From assembly GCA_948443845.1 (NCBI GenBank), contig CAOJUE010000001.1:62001-126000 (forward strand): a DNA stretch of 64,000 bases, given 5' to 3'. The translations under genes and the position numbers were made by a program. Below are positions 38,227 to 47,228 of the stretch, piece after piece; position 1 is the first letter of the stretch; each line of letters opens with the position of its first letter. The stretch comes from an uncultured Eubacteriales bacterium (GTDB lineage: Bacteria > Bacillota > Clostridia > TANB77 > CAG-508). A model generated the notes under the pieces. That model searched no databases. It was not told the origin of the DNA and saw nothing but the letters and a program-made list of their open reading frames with translations.

Positions 38227-38958
38227 TTAATTCTTATTTAACCATTTGTTTTCAAAATAATAGAAAACAAAAACGACTCCAACAATTACAAAAATGTAAA
38301 TAATCCAGAAAATCACAAGTTCTATTCCTGTTTCTAGACTTTCTATGGTTTGCAAAATTGTTTTGTTTACATAAAAATTAGTATCGTTAATGGTATTTTC
38401 TTTTAAGGATGTAAAAATTGTTCCCTGAAATTCAGTATCTGTGCCATAATAGACATTTCTTTTATGGTAGCCAGTATTAACAATTTTTATTTGATGACTG
38501 GATGGAAATGGAATCTTTTCATAAGCAAATTCAATATCCAAGAATGAAATTCGGGTTGCCTTTTTACTTTCTGTCCTCATGGTATCCCAAGTCCAGTGAT
38601 CTTCTTCCACGATTTTTTTGTGTTTTTTCCCCTTAGAATCTGTATATTCTTTTTCGACTTTTTTGGGGTGATTTCGATACTCCTGCTGCTCTTTTTTGAT
38701 ATAGGAATACTCGCCAGAAACTTCCAGATACGAAACTGGGTCAAGCGCTTTGAGCTCTCCATAAACAAATGCAGAACCAATATCCGTTTCCATTCCATAC
38801 TCAAACAGTTCTTTGTCATCCATTCGAACCGCTGTGTCATATACTTGGTAATCTTCTAATAAACCTTGCCGTATTTTTTCGCTAATAGGAAATCCTATTG
38901 TAAGCATCAAAGCGACAATTGCAATACTAGCTATGACCTCTCTTTTCGTTATTTCCAT
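38227..38958 (-). CDS. Membrane protein of unknown function paired with LemA, accessory
   Basis: 243 residues with one helix near the N-terminus (8-26) and one near the C-terminus (210-235), leaving a 180-residue outside domain rich in K, E and aromatics. It follows the lemA-like gene by 19 bases and shares its terminator, so the two form an operon. One in-frame CGG (38869-38871, ATA CGG CAA) is read as a triplet; a shift would terminate within four codons. Family not recognised. Confidence 0.6.
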   Translation of the reverse strand: MEITKREVIASIAIVALMLTIGFPISEKIRQGLLEDYQVYDTAVRMDDKELFEYGMETDIGSAFVYGELKALDPVSYLEVSGEYSYIKKEQQEYRNHPKKVEKEYTDSKGKKHKKIVEEDHWTWDTMRTESKKATRISFLDIEFAYEKIPFPSSHQIKIVNTGYHKRNVYYGTDTEFQGTIFTSLKENTINDTNFYVNKTILQTIESLETGIELVIFWIIYIFVIVGVVFVFYYFENKWLNKN

Positions 38959-38977
38959 AGTTCTACCTCGTCATTTT

Positions 38978-39535
38978 TCAATCAAAAAGATTGGTTGGTG
39001 CATCTTCTGAAACATCATACGAAAGTTTCTCAAATTCCACTCTTTCATAACCTGTCAAGGAAAGAAAGAATTTGCGAAGAGAAGGGCGTGTGTATGAGTT
39101 ATAGCGACTTACTGCTGTGTTATAAGCAATTCGTACATCACGAATATTATTTTCTGTGATGCTTGATTCCTTCATAAACTTTTCATAATTAGGTTGGCTG
39201 CTAAGTTGCGGATAATCTTCTAATACAACTTTAACAATGTTTTTTGCTTCATTCATATCACTATCTGTAATTACGCTACCTTGTGCCTCACGAGCATTGA
39301 TTACGTCCATAAGTGTATTATACTCATGCTTGTCATAGGATTTAATAGCATCTGCAAGTGTTCGAAGTAAATCTGCTCTCCGTTTTTCTGCAACTTGAAT
39401 GTTCGACTTTGCATCTGTTACTTTTTCTTCATAAGCAATTGCAGTTGCTTGTACAGAATTTACAGCAGCAATTGCTGCAAGAATACTTGCTATAACTGCT
39501 ACAATAATAATTACTACGGTTTTGTTAAATTTCAT
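38978..39535 (-). CDS. LemA family protein, accessory
   Basis: 185 residues. An N-terminal membrane helix (8-30) is followed by long antiparallel helices with KRRADLLRTLADAIKSY, the LemA core motif (R-x-D-L-x-x-x-L). LemA proteins are surface helical bundles of uncertain role. It has one in-frame CGG in AAA CGG AGA (39380-39382) which is read as arginine: the conserved R of the LemA motif. The same nine bases AAACGGAGA cause a +1 shift in tsaE. AGGAGG precedes the ATG, and promoter 39694-39722 carries the ATGTAAA spacer. Confidence 0.8.
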   Translation of the reverse strand: MKFNKTVVIIIVAVIASILAAIAAVNSVQATAIAYEEKVTDAKSNIQVAEKRRADLLRTLADAIKSYDKHEYNTLMDVINAREAQGSVITDSDMNEAKNIVKVVLEDYPQLSSQPNYEKFMKESSITENNIRDVRIAYNTAVSRYNSYTRPSLRKFFLSLTGYERVEFEKLSYDVSEDAPTNLFD

Positions 39536-39693
39536 GATGATTTCCTCCTGTTAAAGACAATTAATAAGTTTCAACAATATTCAGTTTTTTAAGTTACCAT
39601 TAACAAAATTTTACGAAACATTCACCTCCTAAAATTATTTAGTAAATTTTGTGCACTACTTATGCAACATTACAAAAATGTACTTTCATTTTT

Positions 39694-39722
39694 ATTATAC
39701 TAAATTTTACATAATTTGTCAA
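39694..39722 (-). promoter_or_regulatory. Promoter of the lemA operon with ATGTAAA spacer element
   Basis: TTGACA at 39717-39722 and TATAAT at 39694-39699, 17-base spacer containing ATTATGTAAA. It is divergent from the methyltransferase promoter, with only 18 bases between the -35 boxes. Confidence 0.8.
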
Positions 39723-39740
39723 ATGCTTTTACATTAAAAC

Positions 39741-39769
39741 TTGACTTTTCGGGCCTATCATGTTACAAT
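39741..39769 (+). promoter_or_regulatory. Promoter of the methyltransferase gene
   Basis: TTGACT at 39741-39746 and TACAAT at 39764-39769, 17-base spacer. Confidence 0.65.
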
Positions 39770-39823
39770 CATTACGTAAACGATAATAGAATCTTATTTC
39801 ATACTGCAAAAGGAGGATTTAGC

Positions 39824-40489
39824 ATGACAGTTGAAAAATTAAACCAAATGGGATTTTTCAAACCTTCCCCAACCGAGCAACACGCCATTGATTTTTTGAA
39901 GGAACTTTCCTTTAACACAATCAAATCAATTGGAATCAGTACAGCTGGCTACTTTGAAGGTTTTTGGGCAGAACGTGGAAAACAAGTAATTGCAACAACA
40001 TTGGACAAAAAAGGTATGGAATATACAAAAAATCTTCTAAGCGAAACACCAAATTTAACGTTTCGGTTAGAAGATGTCACACAAAGCATGCCTGAGAATG
40101 ATTGCACCTATGATGTGCTATATTCTCGCTTATGTTTGCATTATATTTCAGATAGCGAACTGAAAAAAGCATTGGCAGAGTGCTACCGCGTATTAAAACC
40201 AGACGGACATTTTATAGTAGTCGTAAAATCGCTCAATGATTGGACTGCCCAAACGGCAGGAGCCTATTATGAACCTGAAACAGGATATACTTATACACCA
40301 AGTATCACTAGATATTCTAAACTTTCGAGAAGGTTGCATAGTATCCAATCCATAACAGAAGCATTGCAAACGGCTCATTTCAAGATTTCACATTCCAATG
40401 AACTTACTGAAACAATTTACGAAGATTTTGAAAGAACAACATTGGAAATGCCGGATGCCACTGTTATTGAGGTATATGCCACAAAATAA
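39824..40489 (+). CDS. Class I SAM-dependent methyltransferase, accessory
   Basis: 221 residues; AGGAGG lies nine bases before the ATG at 39824 and a longer in-frame start lies inside the promoter. The fold is a small Rossmann methyltransferase: motif I region GISTAGYFEGFWAERG is degenerate, then VIATTLDKKGMEYT, the acidic loop RLEDVTQSM, YDVLYSRLCLHYI and ECYRVLKPDGHFIVVV (post-motif III). It resembles tellurite-resistance TehB-like or small-molecule methyltransferases; substrate unknown. One in-frame CGG (40064-40066, TTT CGG TTA) reads as a triplet. Confidence 0.75.
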   Translation: MTVEKLNQMGFFKPSPTEQHAIDFLKELSFNTIKSIGISTAGYFEGFWAERGKQVIATTLDKKGMEYTKNLLSETPNLTFRLEDVTQSMPENDCTYDVLYSRLCLHYISDSELKKALAECYRVLKPDGHFIVVVKSLNDWTAQTAGAYYEPETGYTYTPSITRYSKLSRRLHSIQSITEALQTAHFKISHSNELTETIYEDFERTTLEMPDATVIEVYATK

Positions 40490-40505
40490 ATCGGCTGTTT
40501 TGTTT

Positions 40506-40547
40506 ACGAGAAACTTTAGATGATAAAGTTTCTCGTTTTCTTTTTTT
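40506..40547 (+). terminator. Terminator of the methyltransferase gene
   Basis: ACGAGAAACTTTA and TAAAGTTTCTCGT form a 13-base stem followed by TTTTC and a T run. Confidence 0.85.
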
Positions 40548-40559
40548 ATTTTTTAGGGC

Positions 40560-40880
40560 TGAATAAGCCATTTTAAGGCTTTTTTGTGTTTTGTCAATGA
40601 TTTATCTCTATTTTTCTTGTTTATGCTTTTATTTGGGCATTCTAATGCCCTATTTCAAAAACTCATTTTTCTGATACCATCCATTTTATGCCCTCAAAAG
40701 TTAAAAAGTTATGGTTTTAATGAGGTTTTGAGCATTTTTAGTTATTTATCTCTATTTTTTAAAAATCGTGTCTTAAAAAGGATTGGTTGTATTTTTGGGT
40801 ACTATTTTTTTAAATAATGTTTTTGCACAAATTAAAAAGCCATCATACTAGACTACTTTCTAATACAATGACTTTTCAAA
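40560..40880. other. Non-coding gap with a short direct repeat
   Basis: About 320 bases without a supportable gene. TTTATCTCTATTTTT occurs twice (near 40599 and 40743), and GGGCATTCTAATGCCC (40633-40648) is a small palindrome. An open frame at 40584-40817 has no ribosome site and looks accidental. No tRNA or known RNA family seen here. Confidence 0.4.
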
Positions 40881-40956
40881 TGGAGCCAATAGGCGGAATC
40901 GGACCGCCGACCTACAGGTTACGAATCTGTTGCTCTACCAACTGAGCTATATTGGC
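40881..40956 (-). tRNA. tRNA-Thr (anticodon CGT), with CCA
   Basis: A complete cloverleaf: acceptor GCCAATA/TATTGGC, D stem GCTC/GAGC, anticodon loop TTCGTAA (anticodon CGT, reads ACG), T stem GGCGG/CCGCC and encoded CCA. Two oddities: the closing pair of the anticodon stem is an A31-C39 mismatch, and the T loop is TCCGATT, with C where the near-universal U55 (pseudouridine) should be. It may be a degenerate or specialised copy, since tRNA-Thr(UGU) can also read ACG. Confidence 0.88.
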
Positions 40957-40974
40957 ATATTTTCATTACTTTTT

Positions 40975-41003
40975 ATTATAGTAGAAATTAGACCATTTGT
41001 CAA
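40975..41003 (-). promoter_or_regulatory. Promoter of tRNA-Thr
   Basis: TTGACA at 40998-41003 and TATAAT at 40975-40980, 17-base spacer; no ATGTAAA element. Confidence 0.8.
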
Positions 41004-41108
41004 TTCTTTTTATTAAAAATCTTAAATCTTTATAATTTTTGTCATTTTGACAATTTGACATTTTCCCCAAAATATGATATAATAAAAGGTTAGGCAAAAT
41101 TTGTGCAA

Positions 41109-41136
41109 GGACGATTTAAAATCGTCCCTGTTTTTT
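41109..41136 (+). terminator. Hairpin after the coiled-coil gene
   Basis: GGACGATTT and AAATCGTCC with a T run on the plus-strand side. On the minus strand it lies just past the stop at 41135 and may mark the 3' end of the long operon. Confidence 0.5.
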
Positions 41137-43087
41137 AAATAATTCCACTCGTCTTTATGTAATCCACAATCCTCTTAATCTCATTTGCCATCGTATCTTG
41201 ATATTCTGGGTCCTCTACATCATTGGATTTATCGTATCCGTAACGATGCAAAAATCGATAGGTATCAATCTCAATTAACTCCTTCCTGCTCATTTTCTGC
41301 GAAGAAAGTGGAAGATTTTTACCCGATTTCTGGTCCATAATGCTCACAACTTTGCTATCCATAATCACAAAATTTTTCTTCAAAACTTCCTTGATTTTTC
41401 TTAAAACGCTCACATCTTCCACGACCAATTCATCTTCTTCATTTTCCTCAATAAACATCTCAATTTCTGCAAGCAATTCATGAATGCTATAATTATACGA
41501 TAGTGGCATCTTCGTTTTAAAAGTTTTGCGAATCGCAGTTTGACGAATTTCGATTTGTTCTAGCATCGTTTCATCAAGTTTATTTCTTCCCGTAAAACGC
41601 CCAATCAACTTTTTAAATGTGCTTTTGTCTTCGATAATCTCAACATCATCTCGCAATTTTCTTAATTCTGCTTCGCAACGAATATTCTTAATCGTTTCCG
41701 CCATTTCACGTTTCAATTCATTTTCTTCAATAATGCTCATTTCACAAAATCGCGTAATTTTCTTGCTGACTGCTGATTTGGCATTATTTAAGTAATTTAG
41801 CAAAATACTCACCTGTATATTCGTTTTTGATATTTGTTCTAATTCTTCCGCATTTTCAGGAGAAATGTGGTCCAACTTATTGGAAATCGTATGTAGCAAA
41901 GAATCCAATTCTTCTGCAAAATTCTTCATCTCAAACGCATTATTCAGTGCCTTGTAATTCGAATCCATCATCTCTGCAATTCTAGCATGATTTTGCTGTT
42001 TCGAAATCAACTCTTTGATATTTTTTCGTAATGTATCCACTACTGCAATACTTTCCAAAACTTCTGCCTTCACGCTTGCCACTTCTGGTGCTAATTCCTT
42101 TTCTGGTTCTTCTGCCACTTCCTCTTTTTTCTCTGGTTCTTCTGGTGTCATACTTTCTTTTTCCGAAGCATATTTCTCCTGAATTTGCCTAAATTCATCC
42201 TTCAAATACGCAATTACATCTCTTTTCCAATCAATTATAAAATTAATGTTTTCTTCTCTTTCTTGATACGTTTTGGCAATCGTTTCTTTTAACGAAGCCA
42301 ATTCTTCATTAATTCGCGCCACATCTTCTAAATCGCTTTGTTTTTCGTTTTCTGTTGTATCTTCCTCATAATCTTCTTGCTCCATCGCAAAATGATGTTT
42401 AGCAAGCAATTGCTCTAGTTTGCGGATTTCTTCATAATGCACTCGATTCTCTTCTTCTAATTCCGCACAAATCTTTAGTTTTTCTTGCACGTTTTCTGCA
42501 TTCTCTAAAATCGATTGATACAAATCGTTTTTTTCTTCCTCTGCCAAAATTTCAAATTCTTGCGATTTTAAAGCAATCTCATAAGTTTTGTTAACAGAAT
42601 CCTCTGCCGAAATTTCTTGCATATCATTGATATTCGTAAAAGGCGCCATTAAAATTTTTTGCTTTTCAAATTCCACATATGGAATATTCTCATCTACCTT
42701 AAATTGTAACATCACGGCTCGATTTGAATTAGTTGGCAACGCTTCTTTGGCTTGTTCTTCGCTAGAACTACCAATCCACAATGGATTAATAATAGAATCC
42801 CTTTTCAAATGCTCAATTCCAGCAACATTAGAACTCTGATAAACCATCAAAGATTTTCTTTTCGTCTGCTGATAAAAATATTTGGCAATAACCGTAAACA
42901 TCTTCTTCAGAAAATCCAGATTTTCTTCGACAGAAGTTTTGGAATATCCGTCTTCTCCCTCATTTTGCAACAAATAAGCAATGTCATCCTCTGCATTTTC
43001 ACATAATAATTGATGCATCCAAAAATTCTTTTCGTCTTGGTATTGTTTGATTTGTTCTAATTCTTCTTTGGTTATTTTTGATTTCAT
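41135..43087 (-). CDS. Large coiled-coil protein of unknown function
   Basis: 650 residues. Residues 1-170 look globular (MLQFKVDENIPYVEF); 170-420 are two long coiled coils around a Pro/Glu-rich linker (EEPEKKEEVAEEPEKE); 430-650 are helical with LIGRFTGRNKLDE. No signal peptide, no membrane segment and no enzyme motif I recognise. It lies 21 bases after the Lon-like protease gene and is likely its co-transcribed partner. AAGGAGG lies 11 bases before the ATG. No in-frame CGG in 651 codons. Confidence 0.6.
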   Translation of the reverse strand: MKSKITKEELEQIKQYQDEKNFWMHQLLCENAEDDIAYLLQNEGEDGYSKTSVEENLDFLKKMFTVIAKYFYQQTKRKSLMVYQSSNVAGIEHLKRDSIINPLWIGSSSEEQAKEALPTNSNRAVMLQFKVDENIPYVEFEKQKILMAPFTNINDMQEISAEDSVNKTYEIALKSQEFEILAEEEKNDLYQSILENAENVQEKLKICAELEEENRVHYEEIRKLEQLLAKHHFAMEQEDYEEDTTENEKQSDLEDVARINEELASLKETIAKTYQEREENINFIIDWKRDVIAYLKDEFRQIQEKYASEKESMTPEEPEKKEEVAEEPEKELAPEVASVKAEVLESIAVVDTLRKNIKELISKQQNHARIAEMMDSNYKALNNAFEMKNFAEELDSLLHTISNKLDHISPENAEELEQISKTNIQVSILLNYLNNAKSAVSKKITRFCEMSIIEENELKREMAETIKNIRCEAELRKLRDDVEIIEDKSTFKKLIGRFTGRNKLDETMLEQIEIRQTAIRKTFKTKMPLSYNYSIHELLAEIEMFIEENEEDELVVEDVSVLRKIKEVLKKNFVIMDSKVVSIMDQKSGKNLPLSSQKMSRKELIEIDTYRFLHRYGYDKSNDVEDPEYQDTMANEIKRIVDYIKTSGII

Positions 43088-43108
43088 GGATCAAAAATCC
43101 TCCTTTTT

Positions 43109-45520
43109 TTATCTTTCCAAATCGCTAGCCGCCTTTGAAAATTTCTTTAGTTTTTCCAATGCCAAATAATTAATCGAACCATTTGGGAAATTACCGTTTC
43201 TATCTTTTTTGCCAGCAGGCACGCCCGTCAAAATCTCAATTCCTTCGTCAATATTTTTTACCGCATAAATATGGAATTTTCCATGTTTAACAGAATCAAT
43301 AATATCGTCTGACAAATGCAAATTGCGGACATTTTGTTTTGGGATAATCACCCCTTGCTCGCCATTAAAGCCACGCATTTTGCAAATTTGATAAAATCCT
43401 TCAATTTTTTCATTGACTCCACCAATTGGCTGAATCTCACCTTTTTGGTTCACAGAACCTGTTACGGCAATCGATTGATTAATTGGAATGTCCGACAAAC
43501 TTGACAAAATCGCATACGCTTCTGTGCTTGAAGCACTATCTCCATCAACTCCACCATATAATTGCTCAAAGCAAATGCTTCCTGTAAGCGACAATGGCGC
43601 TTTTTGTGCAAATTGCTCACCCAAATAGCCTGACAAAATCAGTACCCCTTTGGAGTGCGATGAACCAGACATTTCGACTTCTCGTTCAATATTGACAATT
43701 CCACTTTTTCCGACATACGTATTGGCTGTAATTTTAGCTGGTTTTCCGAAAGAATAGTCACCAATTGTCATAACCGTCAAACCGTTGATTTGTCCTACCT
43801 TGTAGCCCGATGTTTCAATCAGCAAAGTTTCTTCTTGAATCATTTGCAAATATTTTGTATCGTACTTTTTAATTCGGCTAACACGCTCATCAAGCGCTTT
43901 TTGGATATGTTCTTTTGTCACAATTTTCGATTTTCCAATCGTAGCCCAAGTAGAAGCCTCCCCAATAATTTCGCCAATTTCGCTAAATTGCGTCGAAATT
44001 TTATCTTTATCGCCTGATATTTTTGAAGCAAATTCCACAACTTTGGCAACTGCTTCCTTATCTAAATCAAGCAAATGTTCTTGCTCCGAAAAACTTTTTA
44101 CAAATTTTGCCAATTTCATCATATTTTCATTCGTTCTTGGCGCCGATTCTTCAAATTCCACTTTAATTTTAAACAACTTTTTAAAATCTTCATCCATATT
44201 CAGCAAAGTATGATACATATTCGAACTGCCCACCAAAAGCACTTTCAAATCCAATGGAATTGGTTCTGGTTTTAACGAAATCAAAACCATTGAATTTCGC
44301 TGTTCTGCCACATTTTCAATGGCCAATTCTTTGACTCTCAATGCCTTTTTCAAAGCCTCATAACAAGCTGGATTGCAAATCAAATCTTTGATTTGGAAAA
44401 TAATATATCCACCATTTGCTTCATGTAGCAATCCCGGTTTTAACATCATATAATCCGTTTTTAGCATACCATAATGATTTTCATATTCCAAACGTCCAAA
44501 AATATTGTTGTAGGAATAATTCGTATCCATAATAACTGGTGCACCTTCGCGTTTGCTATTATCAATGAATAGATTGACTCTGTAATTTAACCAAGGTTCT
44601 CTTACTTCTTTGCGTTGTACATTTGCCTGTTGTTCGGCTGTTTGTTTGGCATCTTCTTCTGGCGCTAAAAAGCAATCGATATTTTTCAAAATATCTTTTT
44701 TGACACCGTCCAAATACGTACTAATTTTCTTATTTCTTTTATAATTCGATTTTAAAGCATTAATTTGCATATTAACCGTCATCAATGCTACATTCGATTG
44801 CCAAGTCTCGATTTTTTTATCCGATTCTCGCTCAATCGTTTTAATATCTGCCAATGCCGTAAAAATCAATTCTTGCACTTCGGCTGATTTTTCTTCGTAT
44901 TGAATTTTAATTTCTTGTGGCAAATTCTCAAATTCTTCTTCAGCAATCGTTTTGCCTTCGTAAATTGGCATCATGTAAATTCCGTTATCGGTTGATTTGA
45001 TTTGGAAACCTTGTTTCATGGTTTTATCATTTAATTTTTTAAGTAAATTCTCTCGTTTGTCATCAAATTCTTGTTTGATAACTTGCTTTTCTTTTTCGAA
45101 TTCATCATTATTAAAAGTTTTCTTGATATCTTTTCGAATATCTTTTACAAAACTTTCCATGTTTTCTTTAAAAATTTTACCTTGTCCTGCTGGGAAAGAG
45201 ATAGCAACTGGCTCGTTTGGGTCTTCAAAATTGTAGATATAACACCAATCAGAAGGAGTTTTGTCTTTTAACGCCTTCTTTTCTAGATACTTTTTGGTGT
45301 ACATTGTTTTTCCAACGCCAGATGGTCCTTCTAGATATAAATTATAGCCTTTTACGTCAATATTAACGCCAAACTCCAAGGCTTTGATGCCTCTGTCTTG
45401 TCCATAAATTAAATCAGATGTATCTTCTAATTCTTTTGTTGTTTCAAATCCAAACGAATTTGGATTGCAAATATCTTTTAAATCTTTTGGTAATAGTTCG
45501 TTTTCACTTACTCTTCTCAT
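43109..45520 (-). CDS. Lon-like ATP-dependent protease (LonB/YcbZ type)
   Basis: 803 residues. N-terminal AAA+ part with Walker A LEGPSGVGKTMY (about residues 62-73), an inserted coiled coil (about 110-280), the rest of the ATPase, then the Lon protease domain. The catalytic serine is in GVDGDSASSTEAYA and the lysine in GGVNEKIEGF. This is the LonB-like group without the large LonA N-domain. It degrades misfolded or regulatory proteins. It is followed by the large coiled-coil gene, which could be an adaptor. No in-frame CGG in 804 codons. Confidence 0.88.
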   Translation of the reverse strand: MRRVSENELLPKDLKDICNPNSFGFETTKELEDTSDLIYGQDRGIKALEFGVNIDVKGYNLYLEGPSGVGKTMYTKKYLEKKALKDKTPSDWCYIYNFEDPNEPVAISFPAGQGKIFKENMESFVKDIRKDIKKTFNNDEFEKEKQVIKQEFDDKRENLLKKLNDKTMKQGFQIKSTDNGIYMMPIYEGKTIAEEEFENLPQEIKIQYEEKSAEVQELIFTALADIKTIERESDKKIETWQSNVALMTVNMQINALKSNYKRNKKISTYLDGVKKDILKNIDCFLAPEEDAKQTAEQQANVQRKEVREPWLNYRVNLFIDNSKREGAPVIMDTNYSYNNIFGRLEYENHYGMLKTDYMMLKPGLLHEANGGYIIFQIKDLICNPACYEALKKALRVKELAIENVAEQRNSMVLISLKPEPIPLDLKVLLVGSSNMYHTLLNMDEDFKKLFKIKVEFEESAPRTNENMMKLAKFVKSFSEQEHLLDLDKEAVAKVVEFASKISGDKDKISTQFSEIGEIIGEASTWATIGKSKIVTKEHIQKALDERVSRIKKYDTKYLQMIQEETLLIETSGYKVGQINGLTVMTIGDYSFGKPAKITANTYVGKSGIVNIEREVEMSGSSHSKGVLILSGYLGEQFAQKAPLSLTGSICFEQLYGGVDGDSASSTEAYAILSSLSDIPINQSIAVTGSVNQKGEIQPIGGVNEKIEGFYQICKMRGFNGEQGVIIPKQNVRNLHLSDDIIDSVKHGKFHIYAVKNIDEGIEILTGVPAGKKDRNGNFPNGSINYLALEKLKKFSKAASDLER

Positions 45521-45580
45521 TTGTATTCCCCCATATTATCATTTTGATTTTATTTTATATCAAACAAAAAATTTTTTCAA

Positions 45581-46036
45581 TCATTTTTGCAAATTATTTC
45601 CTTTTTTTGACATTAAAATCGCATTTTCGCCTATGCCATAATAATTTTTGCGCATACCAATCTCGCAAAAACCTGCCTTTTCATACAGTTTCTTGGCAGC
45701 AACATTTTTCTCATGGACTTCTAAAAAAATCGTTTCTATTTTGTTATTTTCTGCAATTTCTAACATTTTATTTAACAGAAAAGCGCCAATTCCTTTTTTT
45801 CGTTCTTGCTTTTTGATCACGATATTCATAATCTCCATTTCTGGCGGATTTTGCAGCATTCCTGCAAAGCCAACAATTTCGCCATTTTGCTTGGCAACCA
45901 GATATTTTTTATGTTCTCCTAACAATTCGGATTTCAAAACCGAAGCATTCCAGAAATCGTCAAAATCCGAAATTAGATTATCTTTGATGACTTCATAATC
46001 TTCCAAAGTCATTTTCAAAATTTCAATGGATTCCAT
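45581..46036 (-). CDS. rimI: Ribosomal protein alanine N-acetyltransferase
   Basis: 151 residues, GNAT fold: VGFAGMLQNPPEMEIMNIVIK, acetyl-CoA loop RKKGIGAFLL and the C-terminal EKAGFCEIGMRKNYY typical of RimI. Acetylates the N-terminus of ribosomal protein S18. It starts one base past the tsaB stop, the usual tsaE-tsaB-rimI arrangement. No in-frame CGG. Confidence 0.92.
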   Translation of the reverse strand: MESIEILKMTLEDYEVIKDNLISDFDDFWNASVLKSELLGEHKKYLVAKQNGEIVGFAGMLQNPPEMEIMNIVIKKQERKKGIGAFLLNKMLEIAENNKIETIFLEVHEKNVAAKKLYEKAGFCEIGMRKNYYGIGENAILMSKKGNNLQK

Positions 46037-46037
46037 T

Positions 46038-46707
46038 TTACTTTTCCTTCATTCTTTCTGCCTGCGATTTTCGTAAATATAGTGGCAAAATCGTGTCAGC
46101 CGATTGCAAATCGTTTTTCAAATATTTTTGATAAGCAATTTTTCCGCCCAAACTAGCACTTTGTAGATTTTGTTCAGAAAATTCAGCCTGTGGCAAATTC
46201 TGCAAAATCAAATCATGATGAAGAATCGCGCCATCACCAAGGCAACTGAGGTTGTCATATTTCTTTAAAATTCCGATGATTTTTACAATATCATCTGCCA
46301 TCATTTCTTGTTTTAATTGATAATTTTCGTCGAAAATTCCGCAGTAAACTTGATTGTTTCTAGCGTCAATTAAAGCCACTTTTGTTTTCGAAGATTCATC
46401 AATTCTTGCTAAAGTCTCCAAAGAAGTAACGCCTACAAGAGGAAGCTTTTCCACTTCTGCCATCGCTTTTACGCTTGCTACGCCAATGCGAATGCCCGTA
46501 AACGAGCCGTGGACCAATGCAGCAAGAAAGCAAATCCATTTGCGCCAATTTCAAATGATTTTTCTCCAAAATTTCAGCCACCATGGGCATCAAATTTTCG
46601 GAATGGGTTGTTTCATTATCTAAATTCATTTCATCAATGATTTTATCGTCCTCCAAAATCGCTGTACTGCAAATTTTAGAAGATGTGTCGATTGCTAAAA
46701 TTTTCAT
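46038..46707 (-). CDS. tsaB: tRNA t6A biosynthesis protein TsaB, read through a CGGC +1 site
   Basis: 222 residues in two frames. Frame one starts MKILAIDTSSKICS and runs to CCIGP. At 46506-46509 the zero frame reads GGT CCA CGG; the product resumes TCG TTT ACG GGC. Counted as one residue (67) this gives I-G-P-x-S-F-T-G-I-R-I-G, and the family motif is GPGSFTG with an essentially invariant glycine. This is one of the clearest cases for CGGN meaning glycine. TsaB is the partner that supports TsaD in t6A formation. It lies between a P-loop kinase and rimI, in the tsaE operon. Confidence 0.93.
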
Positions 46708-46718
46708 AGTTTCTCCTC

Positions 46719-47228
46719 TTATACTTCATTTAAAAATTTTTTTACTTGTTTTCTATTTTTTAAAAGAATCACTTTTACATTCTTGGCTTGTTCTAATAAA
46801 TCATAAAAATTCTGACGATTTTTTCTGTTAAAATACCAAATACTATGAATAAATTCAAAAGCATTCCAATCCAATTTTTCTTTACAATATCCACCCACGT
46901 CGGAACGACTTTTTCCATAATTTTGAATAAGTCTTCTTATGGCATTTAACACACAAAACCAACTGGGAAAATCTAAATAGATAACCGTATCGCAATATTT
47001 TAATCTTGTCGGTAAAGTACGTTTGATATTTCCATCGATAATCCATTCTGGCTTTTCTAACTCGTTTTTTAACAAACGATCAAATTCTTCATTTGTCGCG
47101 TGTTCCCAATTATCTCTCCAATATAGCCTATCCAGATGAACTAATGGGAAATTAAGTTTTTCCGCTAATATCTTTGCCATTGTCGTTTTACCACTGGCGT
47201 TATTTCCTATAATTAGAACTCGTTTCAT
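46719..47228 (-). CDS. P-loop kinase-like protein (FlaR / adenylate-kinase-like)
   Basis: 169 residues: Walker A IIGNNASGKTTMAKIL, then HLDRLYWRDNW and WIIDGNIKRTLPTRL, a pattern of the DNA topology modulation protein FlaR and related adenylate-kinase-like proteins. Substrate uncertain. It overlaps the tsaE stop by four bases and starts the tsaB side of the operon. No in-frame CGG. Confidence 0.8.
   Translation of the reverse strand: MKRVLIIGNNASGKTTMAKILAEKLNFPLVHLDRLYWRDNWEHATNEEFDRLLKNELEKPEWIIDGNIKRTLPTRLKYCDTVIYLDFPSWFCVLNAIRRLIQNYGKSRSDVGGYCKEKLDWNAFEFIHSIWYFNRKNRQNFYDLLEQAKNVKVILLKNRKQVKKFLNEV

Noticed and set aside
40584..40817. 77-residue hydrophobic open frame
   Set aside because: No ribosome site, T-rich composition and no coherent membrane-protein pattern; treated as non-coding.
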